DNA of 43,935 nucleotides from Bugula neritina (taxonomy: Eukaryota; Bryozoa; Gymnolaemata; Cheilostomatida; Bugulidae), in assembly GCA_964035545.1 (NCBI GenBank), contig CAXIUT010000263.1:64001-107935 (forward strand). Direction: 5' to 3'. Within the stretch, counting starts at the first letter, position 1. Every line of letters starts with the position of its first letter. A model generated the notes under the pieces. The model was not told where the DNA came from. It saw only the letters and a program-made list of their open reading frames with translations, and searched no databases. Positions 1 to 11,606 of this stretch are shown in pieces. The position numbers and the translations under genes were made by a program.

Positions 1-626
1 TCCTCAATAAAAACCAACGCATAGGACTCAAATACTACTAAGATTTCCAACATAAAATCCCCAGATAAAAAATCACCCAGATATTCTAGCACTTCCTCAA
101 AGTATTCAACACTCTCGCTCACCAAGACCTCTATCATATCTAGGTCTGTGGCTCTTATCGCCGGGGTCGTTCCTAATGCGGAGACATCGATATTTTGATA
201 TCTAGGAAAGATGGAAAGCACGAGAAGACACTCTTGGTAGATTTGATTTTGTAGTTGTAGAAAGATGGACTCATTACTGACCATCTGGTCTTCCCTTCTA
301 GCTCAAAAGAGTTAAGTAGCTTATCCTATATGGGCGTTTGTCAGCTCAATGACGAGCTACATCATCGCATCGATATCAAACACTACCAAATCAACTAATA
401 CCCCTACGCGCTGTTGTATTTTACAGGAAGTGATATGTTCAATAGATCTATGAGACTGTTTGCTTCTCGACTGGGCTTGCAACTTAATGACCATGGAGCA
501 GTTGCTCGAAGAAGAACGCAGCTAGACTAGTTTTGGACTGGCGTTATACCAACTGTTACCAAGTAAGAGGATATATTTTAGTATCTTGGAATGGAGTATA
601 AAACACCAGCTGAACGCGACCTATGA
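1..626 (+). CDS. DNA polymerase family X (lambda/beta type), 3' part
   Basis: Partial gene cut by the left edge; reading frame starts at base 3 and ends at TGA 624-626. It is the C-terminal half of a family X polymerase, the nuclear gap-filling and end-joining repair enzymes. In order I see RIGLKYYxDF and IPRE (helix-hairpin-helix/fingers region), VCGSYRRG followed by CGDIDILI (the catalytic Asp pair), RIDIK (third catalytic Asp), the thumb signature YPYALLYFTGSDMFNRSMR, and the C-terminal end KTPAERDL. No intron is present in this part. The Glu of IPRE is encoded by TAA at 66-68. An open frame on the opposite strand (1-284) is its shadow. Lambda versus beta cannot be decided without the N-terminus (BRCT domain or not), although the end AERDL resembles lambda. 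Confidence 0.93.
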
Positions 627-694
627 TTACTACCTATCTTCAATACTATTCTATTTCATTTAGTTGATATAGTTTATTTAGTTAATTAGTTAAT

Positions 695-784
695 TTGGGG
701 TTGGGGTTGGGGTTGGGGTTGGGGTTGGGGTTGGGGGTTGGGGTTGGGGTTGGGGTTGGGGTTGGGGTTGGGGTTGGGGGTTGG
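695..784 (+). repeat. internal telomeric tract (TTGGGG)n
   Basis: About 90 bp of uninterrupted GGGGTT repeats with two GGGGGTT variants, G-rich strand on plus. The same repeat closes the window at 43860-43935. The tract starts 69 bp after the stop codon of the polymerase X gene, but the sequence continues for 43 kb to its right. Confidence 0.97.
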
Positions 785-1097
785 TTTTTATTCACAATAT
801 TTGATCAGCAGATACAAAAGAATATTATTTGATAAAATAAAGGCATAAATTAGTGCTAATATTAAATAAATTTGATTAATTGATCAATAATTATTCAAAG
901 GCTAGTTTTCTAGATACAGATATTAATTAGAATTAAGAATAAAATCTTTTATATTAATTATGATTGTTCTTGATAGCTGAATAGTAATAAATAGTTTAGG
1001 TTTAAAATCAGTTGTGACCATTGAATAATATTTAATGCCACACATAAAGGGAATGCTGGGGAGCAAAGTGATAGCAGAGGAAAACATCGACTAAAAA
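785..1097. other. AT-rich spacer, no convincing gene
   Basis: About 310 bp of AT-rich sequence to the right of the telomeric tract. A plus-strand frame from ATG 1035 runs to TGA 1302 (89 codons) but it lies antisense to the competing minus-strand frame at 1098-1445 and resembles nothing I know. Confidence 0.5.
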
Positions 1098-1445
1098 TCA
1101 ATGCGCAGACAAAGAAGACAAGATGATCCGATCCGGTGCATCAGAATCGACTGCAAAATACCACAGCATATCAACTATCAAGTAGGAAGCATGGATATCT
1201 TCAATTTCGGAGAATAATTGTAAAAAATACAACTGATCAAGTATGGAGAAGTGTTGAAACTGGAAGGCTAGTTCAGTGATGCCTATAGCAACTTCAAATA
1301 TTGATTGTCTAGTCCATATATCTGATTTTAATAATATCATCTCATTTTTAGTCATTTAATCTGGTGTTTTAGTCCATATATCTGGTTGTCTAGTCTGTTA
1401 ATCTGTTTAAATTGATTGTTATTCATTTTTCTGATTGTTATTCAT
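1098..1445 (-). CDS. possible small protein (115 aa), unknown
   Basis: Minus-strand frame from ATG 1445 to TGA at 1098-1100 with TAA/TAG read as Glu. The N-terminus holds two imperfect copies of an SDIWTRQ/PDIWTKT-like stretch; the C-terminal part is hydrophobic with acidic residues (LFSEIEDIHASYLIVDMLWYF). The start lies inside the 19-bp repeat at 1411-1487. A plus-strand frame (1035-1304) overlaps antisense, so only one of the two, or neither, is real. No family recognised; doubtful. Confidence 0.3.
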
Positions 1446-1487
1446 AGATCTGATTGTTATTCATAGATCTGATTGTTATTCATATAT
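1411..1487. repeat. 19-bp tandem repeat, about 3.5 copies
   Basis: The motif CTGATTGTTATTCAT recurs at 1431, 1450 and 1469 (19-bp period), with a partial copy before it. Confidence 0.85.
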
Positions 1488-1667
1488 TTGATATAAAGGT
1501 GAATCACTTTTTCTTTTTGGTTCTTGTTGTAGAAGAACCTTGAGAAAGCAATTTTTAATGGCTATCCAGAAGACCTTATAACTGTTCCATAAAATTTTAA
1601 CGTTACTACTATTATTGGGTTACTTAAAGTCTCAATTTCTGATTTTAAACTGACAACTAAGCAGAAC

Positions 1668-2305
1668 TCAAATGCATGCGGTCATTGGTATCGTCACGAT
1701 TCTTGTTTCCTTTTCTTTTACCAGAAATATTGTTTTTTCCTGTCTATATTTCCTGAGTAATTCTAAAAATACATGCGACCTATGTTGTAGAACTAGATTA
1801 TTGACTCCAAAACTTTTGAGGATGAGCCAACTGTTCATAATTGCTTTAGTTTTTGATTTTATTAGAAAATGAATCACTTTTTACAGTTTATTTTGACATT
1901 CTAAGAGGGCAATATTGGATGTTTATTTTGTTATAAGTTCAGGATTATGCATCCTTTCTTCTTTATTTCTTATTTATTGATGATTCTAAGTCTAGTTATG
2001 TTTATTTTTTGATTTTTTACTTTGATTATGTTCTTTTTGATAGTTGTAAATCATCTGAAAACCTTTTCTTTTATGTTTGTTGACCCTGAATAACAATAAA
2101 ACTACATCTTTTTGCATAAATGAACCAGCTAATTGACCTTTTTCTCAACAAACAAATATGAAATCAAATAAATATTGTGATTTTACTAGTTATGTGAGTT
2201 AGACCTTTCAAAGCCTTCAGGTTGAACATGACTATGAGAATAGTTCCATTGCGAATTTGAATAGTTTTGGTACTTGGAGTTGGTTGGAAGTAGAGAGAAT
2301 TCCAT
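1668..2305 (-). CDS. conserved-looking protein of unknown function (205 aa)
   Basis: Two exons, complement(join(1668..2085, 2106..2305)), 618 coding bases, ATG at 2305, TGA at 1668-1670. The 20-nt GT-AG intron (2086-2105) shifts the frame from a Ser/Asn/Tyr/His-rich N-terminal third (start MEFSLLPTNSKY) to a Lys/Glu-rich second part that carries VIHFLIKSKTKAIMNSW and ends in MTACI. Many in-frame TAA/TAG codons are used as Glu, which supports real coding. No domain recognised; no signal peptide or clear membrane segment. It follows the two-membrane-segment gene on the same strand 276 bp upstream of its start codon. Confidence 0.6.
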
Positions 2306-2581
2306 TCAAATTATTTGATTATTTACTGTTATTGATAAAACTGATTCAAATAAATATTATAGGCAAAAAGTATCAAAAATAAATACCTTTTTCATTACGA
2401 TTGATCACAATTATAGATCATATATTTAGTATCTTGTTTTTTGTGATTTAAATTAATCTTTTTCACAGTTATTTTTTCTATGCAATGAATATTGAAAGAA
2501 AATATTTTAGACCTGAATGTCGTTCTATAGCAAAACTGATATAAACATGATGAATAGATAGATATTATCATAATTATCTAA

Positions 2582-4429
2582 TCAAGATGAAGATTTTTTT
2601 TTATTTGGTTCCCTTTTTTCTCTTCTTTATCTTCTTTCTTGCCTTTACTTCTTCATGTTTTATTAACTGTCTACCAAAGAGGATCCTATGTATTCAACCT
2701 AAATACTATTTTCTTCTTTATCCTTGATTATCTTCTTTGACTATACATAACTTTATCTCAAAAAATCATTTTAGTATTTCCTAGCTTCTCTTTTATACCT
2801 GCTTATACCTGCCTCTACTTTGCTTTTATCAATTTATTTGTTAAAGTTTTAGCTGTCTCTACTATCTTAACTAAACTCTAAAGCACTTATATCTTCTTCT
2901 ACATTTTATATTTTATCGTCTGGATTTCTTTTCGATTCCACTTATAACTCTTGATAGATCATTTCTTGTTTTGAAATATTATTGACTCCCAAAGAATCAT
3001 TACTTGGCTATTTCTCCTTTTATTTTTTTCTATTAGTAATTTAAAGAGTAAAATATTTTTTTCTTTGTTTTTTTGCTTTATTTAAAGTTGGCTTTTCCCT
3101 CATATAAACCTTTTACAATTCTTTTTTTTATAAAAGTTTCTCAAGAGCAGCATCCATAAGGATAAGTTTTCTCATTACATAAGTTATATCAATTTGATTC
3201 ATCATTTCTTAGCTGCAATCGATAAAGTATTGAGTTTTTTTCCAATTTGGATTGAACTTGAGATATGATAGACCTTTTTTGATCAGCATAAGCAAGTAGA
3301 AACCTATGTTAAATGATTGAGATGTTATTTATTCTTTGTCATTATCTACCAGAACCTTCTTAGCCAAACTAATTTAATAAGCTTTTTCAGTATAAAAGCT
3401 CATGATGAAGATAAGTCCCAAGATAGTTCCTATTAATCCTCCGACGTATGATAGATAAATATCGACTTTGTTGAAGCTTCGAGTATAGGTGATCGTTTTT
3501 GGTGATTTTCTGATGGTAAGTTAAACTAGATTATAAGCAATACTGGTATTTACTGTTGATGTTTAGTAGCTAAAAGATGTAAAGACATCAGGAACACTGA
3601 TAATCTTTTCTGAGAGTATGTCTTGGAAAGGTAAAATGCTTGTATCAGTTTCAATGGTGTCTTATTGAAGGTGCATAGAAGCTGTTATTCCTAATTTCGA
3701 AGTAAAAGGAAAAATATTCCTATCATCTAAGCTAAAACTTTTATAGTCTTGGTTTTCTGAATTGACAATGGTATGGAGGTAGGGGACAGCTAGCTGAAAG
3801 TATCCTATACTCTGTTCGATAGCTGCAAAGGAAACATCATCTAAACAGGTTGGATCAATTGTATTATTACATCTTTTAATTGTAACTTTTAGGTTGGCAT
3901 AAAGATCAGAAGGAGGTTGTCCTACAACAGTAAATTAATGTCCAAGAGGGGGACAAAGGAGCTAGTTTATCTTTATTTTTTGTGCCATTTCTTAAAAATC
4001 AGGAGCAAAGACAAAGTGTTCTTCAGTGCACTCCACAAGATTAGTTTTAGTCATATTTTTTAGAACATAGCCAGTTGTCCTGAATTCTTGAATAAGTTCA
4101 ATATCAAATATTTTAGGAACTGCATTTAGGTTTATTCCCCAAACTCCAACGATGAACATAAACTTACCCATTTGATTGATGGTAAACTTCAGTTCAGAAG
4201 GAGTGATCTAACTCTGACTGAAGGTAGAAGAAGTGATGATCTCCTTTCTGAGAGTTCTGAGACCCATGCTGGAGAAGAGGATAATGAAGATGACAATGAC
4301 AGCAATGGAGATGACTCCTCCAGTAGATGTAGTGTACTCACTGTCTCTATTGTATCTGAGGAACTTGCTGCTGGGGAAGAAATCTACAGATCTGAAGAGT
4401 TTGCTGAAGTAGAAACAACAGGATGGCAT
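2582..4429 (-). CDS. two-membrane-segment ciliate protein, copy A (615 aa)
   Basis: Single exon, ATG 4429, TGA 2582-2584. Near the N-terminus KLFRSVDFF leads to FLRYN, then TSTGGVISIAVIVIFIILFSS, a first membrane helix right after a Thr/Ser-Gly-Gly motif. About 230 residues with several cysteines follow (likely a lumenal or extracellular domain), then TRSFNKVDIYLSYVGGLIGT and a second hydrophobic helix ending FYTEKAYEISLAKKVL. The C-terminal about 250 residues are charged and probably cytoplasmic. This architecture (short N-terminus, TM1, domain, YVGGLxGTxxG TM2, EKAYE, charged tail) is common in ciliate genomes as transmembrane proteins of unknown role. It is a close paralogue of the next gene upstream (4698-6521), same strand, so a tandem duplication. 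The start is the first ATG in frame. Confidence 0.85.
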
Positions 4430-4697
4430 GCTAGTGATGAACAAAAAAAAATGATAATGTAATTTTATTCGCTATTTAGAAATGAGTGAAGGAAGGGAAA
4501 TATTTTTTGAGAGATTTTCTTCTAAAAGGATCATAAATGTCGTTTATTTGTTTTGATTAGATATTTGAGCATTTATTGCTAAAAATAATCAACATATATT
4601 AATTTTATTATAGATTATCTATCTTAAAAAATAATTATTATCTGCCCATTAAATTGTTCCTTAGAATAATAATATTTTGAAGATAAAATCTATGAAA

Positions 4698-6521
4698 TCA
4701 TATTCTTTTGAGGTTTTATTTCAACTAGGATTATATTTATTTATTTGTAATACTTATATTGCTCACTTCTTCGACTTTTAGTATGTTTTACTAATCTATT
4801 CTTGCTTGCTTTTTGCTTTATTTCTATTCAAACTTATTCAATAGTTTTGGATTTATGTTCTATATAATTTTTTGACTTTTCCCTTTTCCTTGAACACATT
4901 CTCTTTTGATCTTTGTAATTGATTGTTTATAGTTTTAGTAGTCTTACTCTCTTTCACTAAACTAAATTTCACTTATATCTTCTTCTTTTTTCTCTTCTTA
5001 TCTTTTGATATTGTAACTATTCGATACTTTATTCGACAATATTAGTCGATTGTTAGTTGTTTTTGACTCAACTATTTCTTATTGATGAGATAAGTTTTAT
5101 GAAAAAGTATTTGAACTTTCTTCAACTTCATTAACATTCCTCATTATTTATGGAGCGAAATGCATTCTTCTTGACTCTTTAGCTTAATCAATAGTAGGTT
5201 TTTATCTCAGACATATGACCTAAACCTCATGCTTTTCCAATAATTTTTAAATAGCTGCGTCTATAAAGATAAGTTTTCTTATTATGTAAGTAATATCCAT
5301 TTGCATATTTATCTCATCAGAAGCTTCAGTAAATTTTTAAGTTCTTTACCAGTTTGGACTTATTTTTATCATTTATAAAAATGATTTTAATATCATTGAA
5401 AAATAATAGAAAAGATTAAAAGATCCAGAAGGAATTGGTTTACTTTCTTTATCAACTAAAACTTTAGAAGCCAAACTTATTTCATATGCTTTTTCTGTAT
5501 AATCACTCATAAGGAACATTAAGCCTATGATTGTCCCTACGAGTCCTCCGATGTAAGAAAAGTAAGCATCTACTTTATTAAAGCTTCTAGTATAGGTCGC
5601 TTTCTTGGGTGACTTTTTGAATGTAAACTATCCATAATTTTGTGCACTATTTCTTAAGTAGTAAGAAGGCTGAAGGGGATCTGGCATTTCTGTGATAGTT
5701 TCTTCAAGGTTATTTGTGAAAGGTAGGATGCTGGCATCAGTTTCAATCTTATTGCGTTGGATGTTTGTAGTTGCTCTAATTCCCAGGCCAGAAGTAAATA
5801 AGAAATGATTTTGATCTTCAATGTAGAATTCTTTATAATTTGTATTTCCTGGGTTAATATTGGTATTCACTACATAAATAGCAAATTAAAATTAACCAAC
5901 TGAAACTTAAGTTGCTGCAAACTAAGTACTATTTACACAACTAGCATCGATACTAGGATCACAGCTTTATATTTTTATTTTGAACTGACCAAATAAATCT
6001 GATGACGATTTTCCCGCAATAGTCAACTACGATCCTATGGGAGGACATAGCCCTTCACTCAAGTGCATTTTCTCAAATAGACTTTTAACCTTTTAGTTGA
6101 ATGAGTAGTGATCTTAGGTGCATTGCTCTAGAGGTATTCTAGTCTAATTGAGCAAGACATGACCGAATGTGTAGAACTATTGATAAAGGCTGATGTTAAA
6201 CATCTTTGGAGATTAACTCAGATTGAATTCATGCAGGTAAATACCAAACATGAAATCTCCTCCTGGCCCAATTTTTAATTTCTCTAGAGAAGGTTCATTT
6301 TAACTGATAATATAAGTTGAAGAAAATATGATTTACTTTTGGATGGTTTTGATTCCCATACTAGCGAAAAGAACAATAAAAATAATAATCACGGCCATAG
6401 AAAGAACTCCTCCAGTGGTAGTAGTGTACTAGCTTTAGCCATTGTAGCGAATAAGGTTACTGTTGGGGAAAAGATCCAGAATTCTGAACATTTTGTTGAG
6501 ACGAGAGCAAAAGGAAGGCAT
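4698..6521 (-). CDS. two-membrane-segment ciliate protein, copy B (607 aa)
   Basis: Single exon, ATG 6521, TGA 4698-4700. Colinear with copy A: MPSFCSRLNKMFRILDLFPN, then YTTTTGGVLSMAVIIIFIVLF (TM1), a central domain sharing short blocks such as TDASILPF and FTSGLGIRA with copy A, KATYTRSFNKVDAYFSYIGG followed by TM2 and DYTEKAYEISLASKVL, then a charged tail rich in Glu (mostly TAA/TAG). Copy A lies 268 bp downstream in the same orientation. Central domain and tail have diverged far more than the two membrane segments, so the duplication is not recent. Function unknown. Confidence 0.85.
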
Positions 6522-7364
6522 TTTCTATAAGATTTTTAAATTATATAAGAACCTGGCTGTTTATTCGTTTAAATATTAAAAGTTTTTCACTCGAAAATTA
6601 TAATATCAATTTTTAAATAAAAAGCTGAGAGAAGTTAAGGATTTTCATTTTGTTTCTATTGATTGTGTTTTAAGTTAATTATTGTTTTATATTTTAGAAT
6701 TAGTTATGGAAATATTTGAACTTTATACCATCGTTCACTCAATAAATATCAACAAATCCTTCTTCTCTTTCTCAAATAACACAAAATAAATCAAACAAAA
6801 CAATTCTCTGACACTTTTAATAAAGAATAAAAATAATCTTTGACTGTCACGTTGATAAATATTGTTGCTATGCTTTAACTTTACCCTCACAAAGTTGTTC
6901 TAACTTCGTCTACATGCTGTAGGAATGATAGAATAATCAAAGGAGTCACTCTATTGGAACTACTTTAATAAAATACTTTTCTGGCTCATACATGCCATCT
7001 ACTGGTTCTATGCATTTAGAATAAGTTGAAAGAATTAATAATTTCATGGATGGAAATAAACATACCTCCTGATTTGGGAGGATATCAAATGGTATCTTTT
7101 GGTTAACCTTCATAAGTCTCAGAAAAAGGAGCTATTTTAAAATCAATAAAGTTGTTAATAGTTTATATATCACTTGAAAATTCAAACAAACTTCAAAATT
7201 AAATTATAGCTGATATAGTAGTCTTTGATGAGGTTCTAAAACAACTTAGAATAGTTCTTATAGTATGTTGAAGCCAAATATAAAACTTTACATTAATATA
7301 GCTGAGTCAAAGGTTATTAGATGTAATAAGGGAGCTTAAATGAATGATATCGACATTTGAATGA
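6522..7364. other. gene-poor stretch
   Basis: About 840 bp, AT-rich. The best open frame is a 55-codon minus-strand ORF (ATG 7113, TGA 6946) containing KCIEPVDGMYEPEKYFIKVV, which faintly recalls the ...YxYFxKVVP motif of ERGIC/Erv41-type cargo receptors, but it stops at once and no neighbouring exon fits. It may be a decayed fragment. Nothing else supportable. Confidence 0.35.
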
Positions 7365-7704
7365 TTGACTTCATTAAATAACATATAATATATTGACTTC
7401 ATTAAATAACATATAATATATTGACTTCATTAAATAACATATAATATATTGACTTCATTAAATAACATATAATATATTGACTTCATTAAATAACATATAA
7501 TATATTGACTTCATTAAATAACATATAATATATTGACTTCATTAAATAACATATAATATATTGACTTCATTAAATAACATATAATATATTGACTTCATTA
7601 AATAACATATAATATATTGACTTCATTAAATAACATATAATATATTGACTTCATTAAATAACATATAATATATTGACTTCATTAAATAACATATAATATA
7701 TTGA
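7365..7704. repeat. 28-bp satellite, 12 identical copies
   Basis: The unit TTGACTTCATTAAATAACAT plus ATAATATA is repeated 12 times with no differences that I can see, from 7365 to 7700, ending in a partial TTGA. The perfect identity implies recent amplification or active homogenisation. It interrupts an otherwise featureless spacer. Confidence 0.97.
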
Positions 7705-8151
7705 GGCTAATATATTTACTATTGATAAGTAATAGTTTAAATTGATTAGTATTATTTATATTAAACAAAATAAGATTTTCAATTAAGAATATTATAGTAG
7801 TTATCTATGGGAAAGTTCAATAGTCAACATCAAATCCAACAAAAAGTAATTCAGTCTTTTAAATTGTGAATCATATGAAACAGATCATTCCATCATTTAA
7901 ACATATTGAAAAGATAAGTGATTAATGCATAAATACTTAAGTTTATTTTAATCATAAATACCTTTCAAAATAAGAGAATGTTCTTCATAAAGATATATTT
8001 AATAGTTGTGCTGTTGTTTTTACTATTAAATAATAATAATAATAGATTATCAGCCATGATAGCTGAGTTTTAAGATTAAATAATAAGCTAATAACTACCG
8101 TAATCATGATAAATATGAGAATAATAAAAAATAATATTAGACAAACTACTA
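7705..8151. other. AT-rich spacer upstream of the membrane protein gene
   Basis: About 450 bp, very AT-rich, no coding frame found; presumably holds the promoter of the plus-strand gene at 8152. Confidence 0.5.
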
Positions 8152-9162
8152 ATGACTCAATAGCATCGATTCAATGCAATAAATACAGTAACTAATCACA
8201 TCAATCTCATTTTGATTTGCTTCAACATTATCGGATTGACTACATATTGCGACCTTAGCTCATCTAGAAAAAACTCCTTACCTTTTGTTCTTCCTTTCCT
8301 CACATCCTTATTCCCAATATCCAACAGTCATCTCACCATTAGATCTCTCTACTATCTAATAACCCTCCTCAGTCTAATTTCAGTCTTTTTACACGATTAT
8401 TTAGCCTGCATCATTACAGCTAGTTGTGCTTTGGGTATTTCTTTACGACTAGGTTACAATTTGATCAACTAGTTATAAACTTTACATCAAAACAAAACCT
8501 GTAAACTATATGAAGCCGCTATCAACATCTCTATTTCAGTAGGAATATTGCTATCTACTTTGGCTAGTACTTTCCATTTTACAATTATATCAGCTAAAAT
8601 ACTAGTACTAGCTACTACTCTAGGGAACCTTTACCTTCCTTTTTTGAGCAATCACCATATATAGAATAATGATTAAAAGATAAAAAGTAAGGTGGGATTT
8701 GCTTTAGTTCCTTTTTACATGAAAGAATGGAGTTATTCAATAGGGTATGCAGTAGGAGTTTACCTTAATACTTTTGAAATACTAGCTCCTAAAAAATATG
8801 GAAAATACCTGGTTATAAGTCTTTTACTCCTGATTGAACTACTCACCTACAAAACATAAATCAAGTTTATTAGCTAGTTTATAAGAGCCATTCTTATCTA
8901 TCATTTCTAAACCTAGACCAAAGTAATCTAGCTACTATTTGTGTTTGTTTTTTTGGTACTAAGATTATTCTTTCATGAAAGTTAGCTAAAGCTTTACCTA
9001 TTTGGAGGTTATATTGCGATTGCTTTATTTTTATGGAAAAGAGAGGAGTTAGAAATGATATCAAATCAAAATAAATAGAATAAAAAGGAAGTTTAACTAT
9101 AAATGAGTCTACTCAATACTTCACATCAGAAGAATTCTTCAAAAAAATAGTATAGCTAGTGA
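8152..9162 (+). CDS. polytopic membrane protein of unknown function (336 aa)
   Basis: Single exon, ATG 8152 (first ATG in frame), TGA 9160-9162. Strongly hydrophobic with about nine predicted membrane helices: around residues 20-30, 42-55, 65-80, 85-100, 130-145, 150-170, 190-215, 220-240 and 265-290. Loops contain KNSLPFVLPF and VGFALVPFYMKEW. The last 40 residues are hydrophilic, rich in Asn, Gln, Lys and Glu, as in a cytoplasmic tail. I recognise no transporter signature. Ten or so TAA/TAG codons are read through as Glu. It converges on the small minus-strand gene at 9242-9448 with an 80-bp gap. Confidence 0.75.
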
Positions 9163-9241
9163 TTTTTTTCATTAATAATTGTTAATAGTCATAATAATGA
9201 TTTGAATATGATTTGAATATGATGAGATGGGGTGATGAGAA

Positions 9242-9448
9242 TCACTTATTTAGAGTTTGATCGATTGCCTTGTTGATCTTTTCTAGCTATTTCTAGATGA
9301 TTTATGCTTTTGGTGTGTATTATACTGAAGGACTAATCTGATTGATATTATTATTGTTTTTGATAGCATATTCTCTACAGATAAGGACACCTAGAATATA
9401 GTTGATGACTATGAAGATGCAGATGTTGACTATTTTGAAACTTATCAT
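9242..9448 (-). CDS. small single-pass membrane protein (68 aa)
   Basis: ATG 9448, TGA 9242-9244. The N-terminal half starts MISFKIVNICIFIVINYILG, one hydrophobic helix (signal anchor or signal peptide); the rest is polar with EKINKAIDQTLNK at the end. Short, unrecognised, but open in only this frame and with Glu codons TAA/TAG. Moderate to low confidence. Confidence 0.45.
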
Positions 9449-10060
9449 CTTATTATAGCGACCCGCTCTTATCAAGTTAAAATATGAATTATATTGTTCA
9501 TTTTATTAAACGTAAAGTTAATTTCATAAATTATATGCATCAGTATAGTATATTATCAAAAATATAAATATCAGTTGTATCAACTATCCATAGTAACAAT
9601 CATTCACTGAAACAATTTTAACAGAATAATAGAAATTTCTTTAAGGTGAGTATAATAATTATGATGTAGATATCATCATGTTATTCATTAGTTATCCATG
9701 TTATTCATTACCTATAAAACAAATCTAATAGATGATCTTTACTGTCAAATATGTCAAAATAGTCAATTTGGATAGTAAATTCCCTTGCCTATGATATTTA
9801 ATGGACTTGTTTTCATCTATTTAGAATATAAATTATTTTGTCAGAATAATTAGAAGATAAATTATTTTGCCAGAATAATTAGAATATAAATCATTTTGCC
9901 AGAATAATTAGAATATAAATCATTTTGCCAGAATAATTAGAATATAAATTAAAATAACTACTATCTAGACCATGAAAAGGAGTATTTTATTTACAATCAA
10001 TATAAATATTTTATTTAAAATAATTTAATATCAAAATTTGAATAAGTTATCTTTAATTGA
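9449..10060. other. AT-rich spacer with tandem repeats
   Basis: No coding frame found. Contains the 29-bp repeat listed separately at 9821-9950. Confidence 0.6.
9821..9950. repeat. 29-bp tandem repeat, about 4.5 copies
   Basis: Unit of the form TTAGAATATAAATCATTTTG plus CCAGAATAA starting at 9821, 9850, 9879 and 9908 with a partial copy at 9937; copies differ at a few bases. Confidence 0.9.
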
Positions 10061-11458
10061 TCATGGTCTATAGTCTTAAGTCCATTCGTAGGTAAATTTT
10101 TCATTAGCTGAAAATATTCTTGAGATTCTTAAAAGACTTGAAGATACTTTCTAAATGTTCAAGCCTTGAGTCTTCCAGATGAATTGAAGGTTATTTCCTC
10201 TGTAGTTACTTAGTTCAATAACGATTTCAGCTTAGATGTCTTTGTGATTGGCAACAGTTAGGTTAAGATCAGCTCTGTATCCTCCTTGATTTCCAAAAGT
10301 TGTTCTGTTAAAAGCCAGTTTATTAGCAGTGATATCAAAGGCGTTACCAGTGTTGATAGTGACGTTTTAGTCTTTAGGAGTGTGATCAATTGAATCTTAG
10401 CCAATGAACTAAAGTGAGTTATCAGCTTAATCAGTTTTAAAGACACGAATGGTGCCTTTAGGAAGAGGAAGACCAAGTTTATTGGCTTTATTGTTTGTAA
10501 GTTAGATTTTATTGGCTGCTTTCAGGTTTCTTTGGTCATATCCACCAGCAGAAATAGAGATAAGATTGTATTTTCTGAGTTTAATGTTATAGACTTTAGG
10601 AATGAATTAAACTTGTTTTTGAGAATTATCATTAAGACCAACTGGTTCACTCAAAGTGTAGAGATGGAAGTCTGAAAACGATTTCTAAGAGAATGAAGGA
10701 GGAGCACTAGCAGGCACACTTGCTGTTTTTCTCAAAAATTGTCTTGGAGGAGGTCTATTACTTACAACATTGACATCTCCAGCTATCAGTTTCAACTTAG
10801 CGTTATCATATTTTTTACCACTTCTATTATCAATGGTGACCCAACCTCCAACATCACCATTAGACTCAGCCTGATTCAAAACGATAGTATAGTCAGCTTT
10901 CCATGAAAATCCAGTAGTTCTATATGCGACTTCAACATCAGTAGTAATAGCTTTCTAGCTGAAAACTTTCCAGTTGAGAGTGGGAACTGTGAAAAATCCT
11001 TCAGGAAGGCTATCAAAGGTGATTCCATCGATGTTATTTAACACTTAAATTCCCAAAATGGTTTTAATGATGTATCCACTAGTATAGCCGAGAAGGATGC
11101 CTCTGACTCGTACACTTCTTTCTCCTAACCTGGCAAACACCTATACTTCCTTGTTGAGATATTTTTTGAGTATGGAGAATTTGTTGACAAGATTGGCTTA
11201 GTAATTTTGTTAAAAAACTTTGATGTTTTAGGTATCATTGAGGGCTTTGAAGGTAACTGTTTCAGTTTGGATGTTAGATGAGACATCAGTGAAGTAGAGA
11301 TCACTTCTTCCCTTATCAAATGAAATAGATCTAGTATCTTTGACCATGGCAAACTGATTGTTGTATATAGTAACAGCCAAACTTTTGGGTTAATTGATGG
11401 ATGATGATGAAACAGCCAAGATGAGAGAGATTAAGACCAACAGTATTTTTTGCTGCAT
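10061..11458 (-). CDS. secreted DUF4139-domain protein (465 aa)
   Basis: Single exon, ATG 11458, TGA 10061-10063. MQQKILLVLISLILAVSSSS is a clear signal peptide. The rest matches the DUF4139 pattern: an N-terminal beta/coiled region, then AFRTTGFSWKADYTIVLNQ-like text (here AYRTTGFSWKADYTIVLNQ), GGWVTIDNRSGKKYDNAKLK, LIAGDVNVV, HLYTLSEPVGLNDN, a proline/alanine-rich linker between them, and a C-terminal LPKGTIRVFKTD...DHTPKD...NAFDITANK...RADLNLTVANHKD...IELSNYRG. The family occurs in bacteria and in ciliates and other protists; its biochemical role is not established. No membrane anchor at the C-terminus, so secreted or lumenal. Confidence 0.88.
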
Positions 11459-11606
11459 CAAATTAACAATTATATTCTCTGTTAATTTAAATGGTTTTAA
11501 TACTGTTATTTGTAATATAGCACTGGAATATACTAATTATCGAATCTTATCAATCTGAATTCTCAAAAATAATAAACACAAAGAGAAGAGAGGATACGAA
11601 GTGCTT

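Noticed and set aside
1-284. Open minus-strand frame from ATG 284
   Set aside because: Exact antisense of the polymerase X gene, which has all its motifs on plus.
1551-1660. Short plus-strand signal-peptide-like ORF (MAIQKTLQLFHKI...)
   Set aside because: Thirty-one codons only, no following exon, lies just past the 3' end of a better-supported minus-strand gene.
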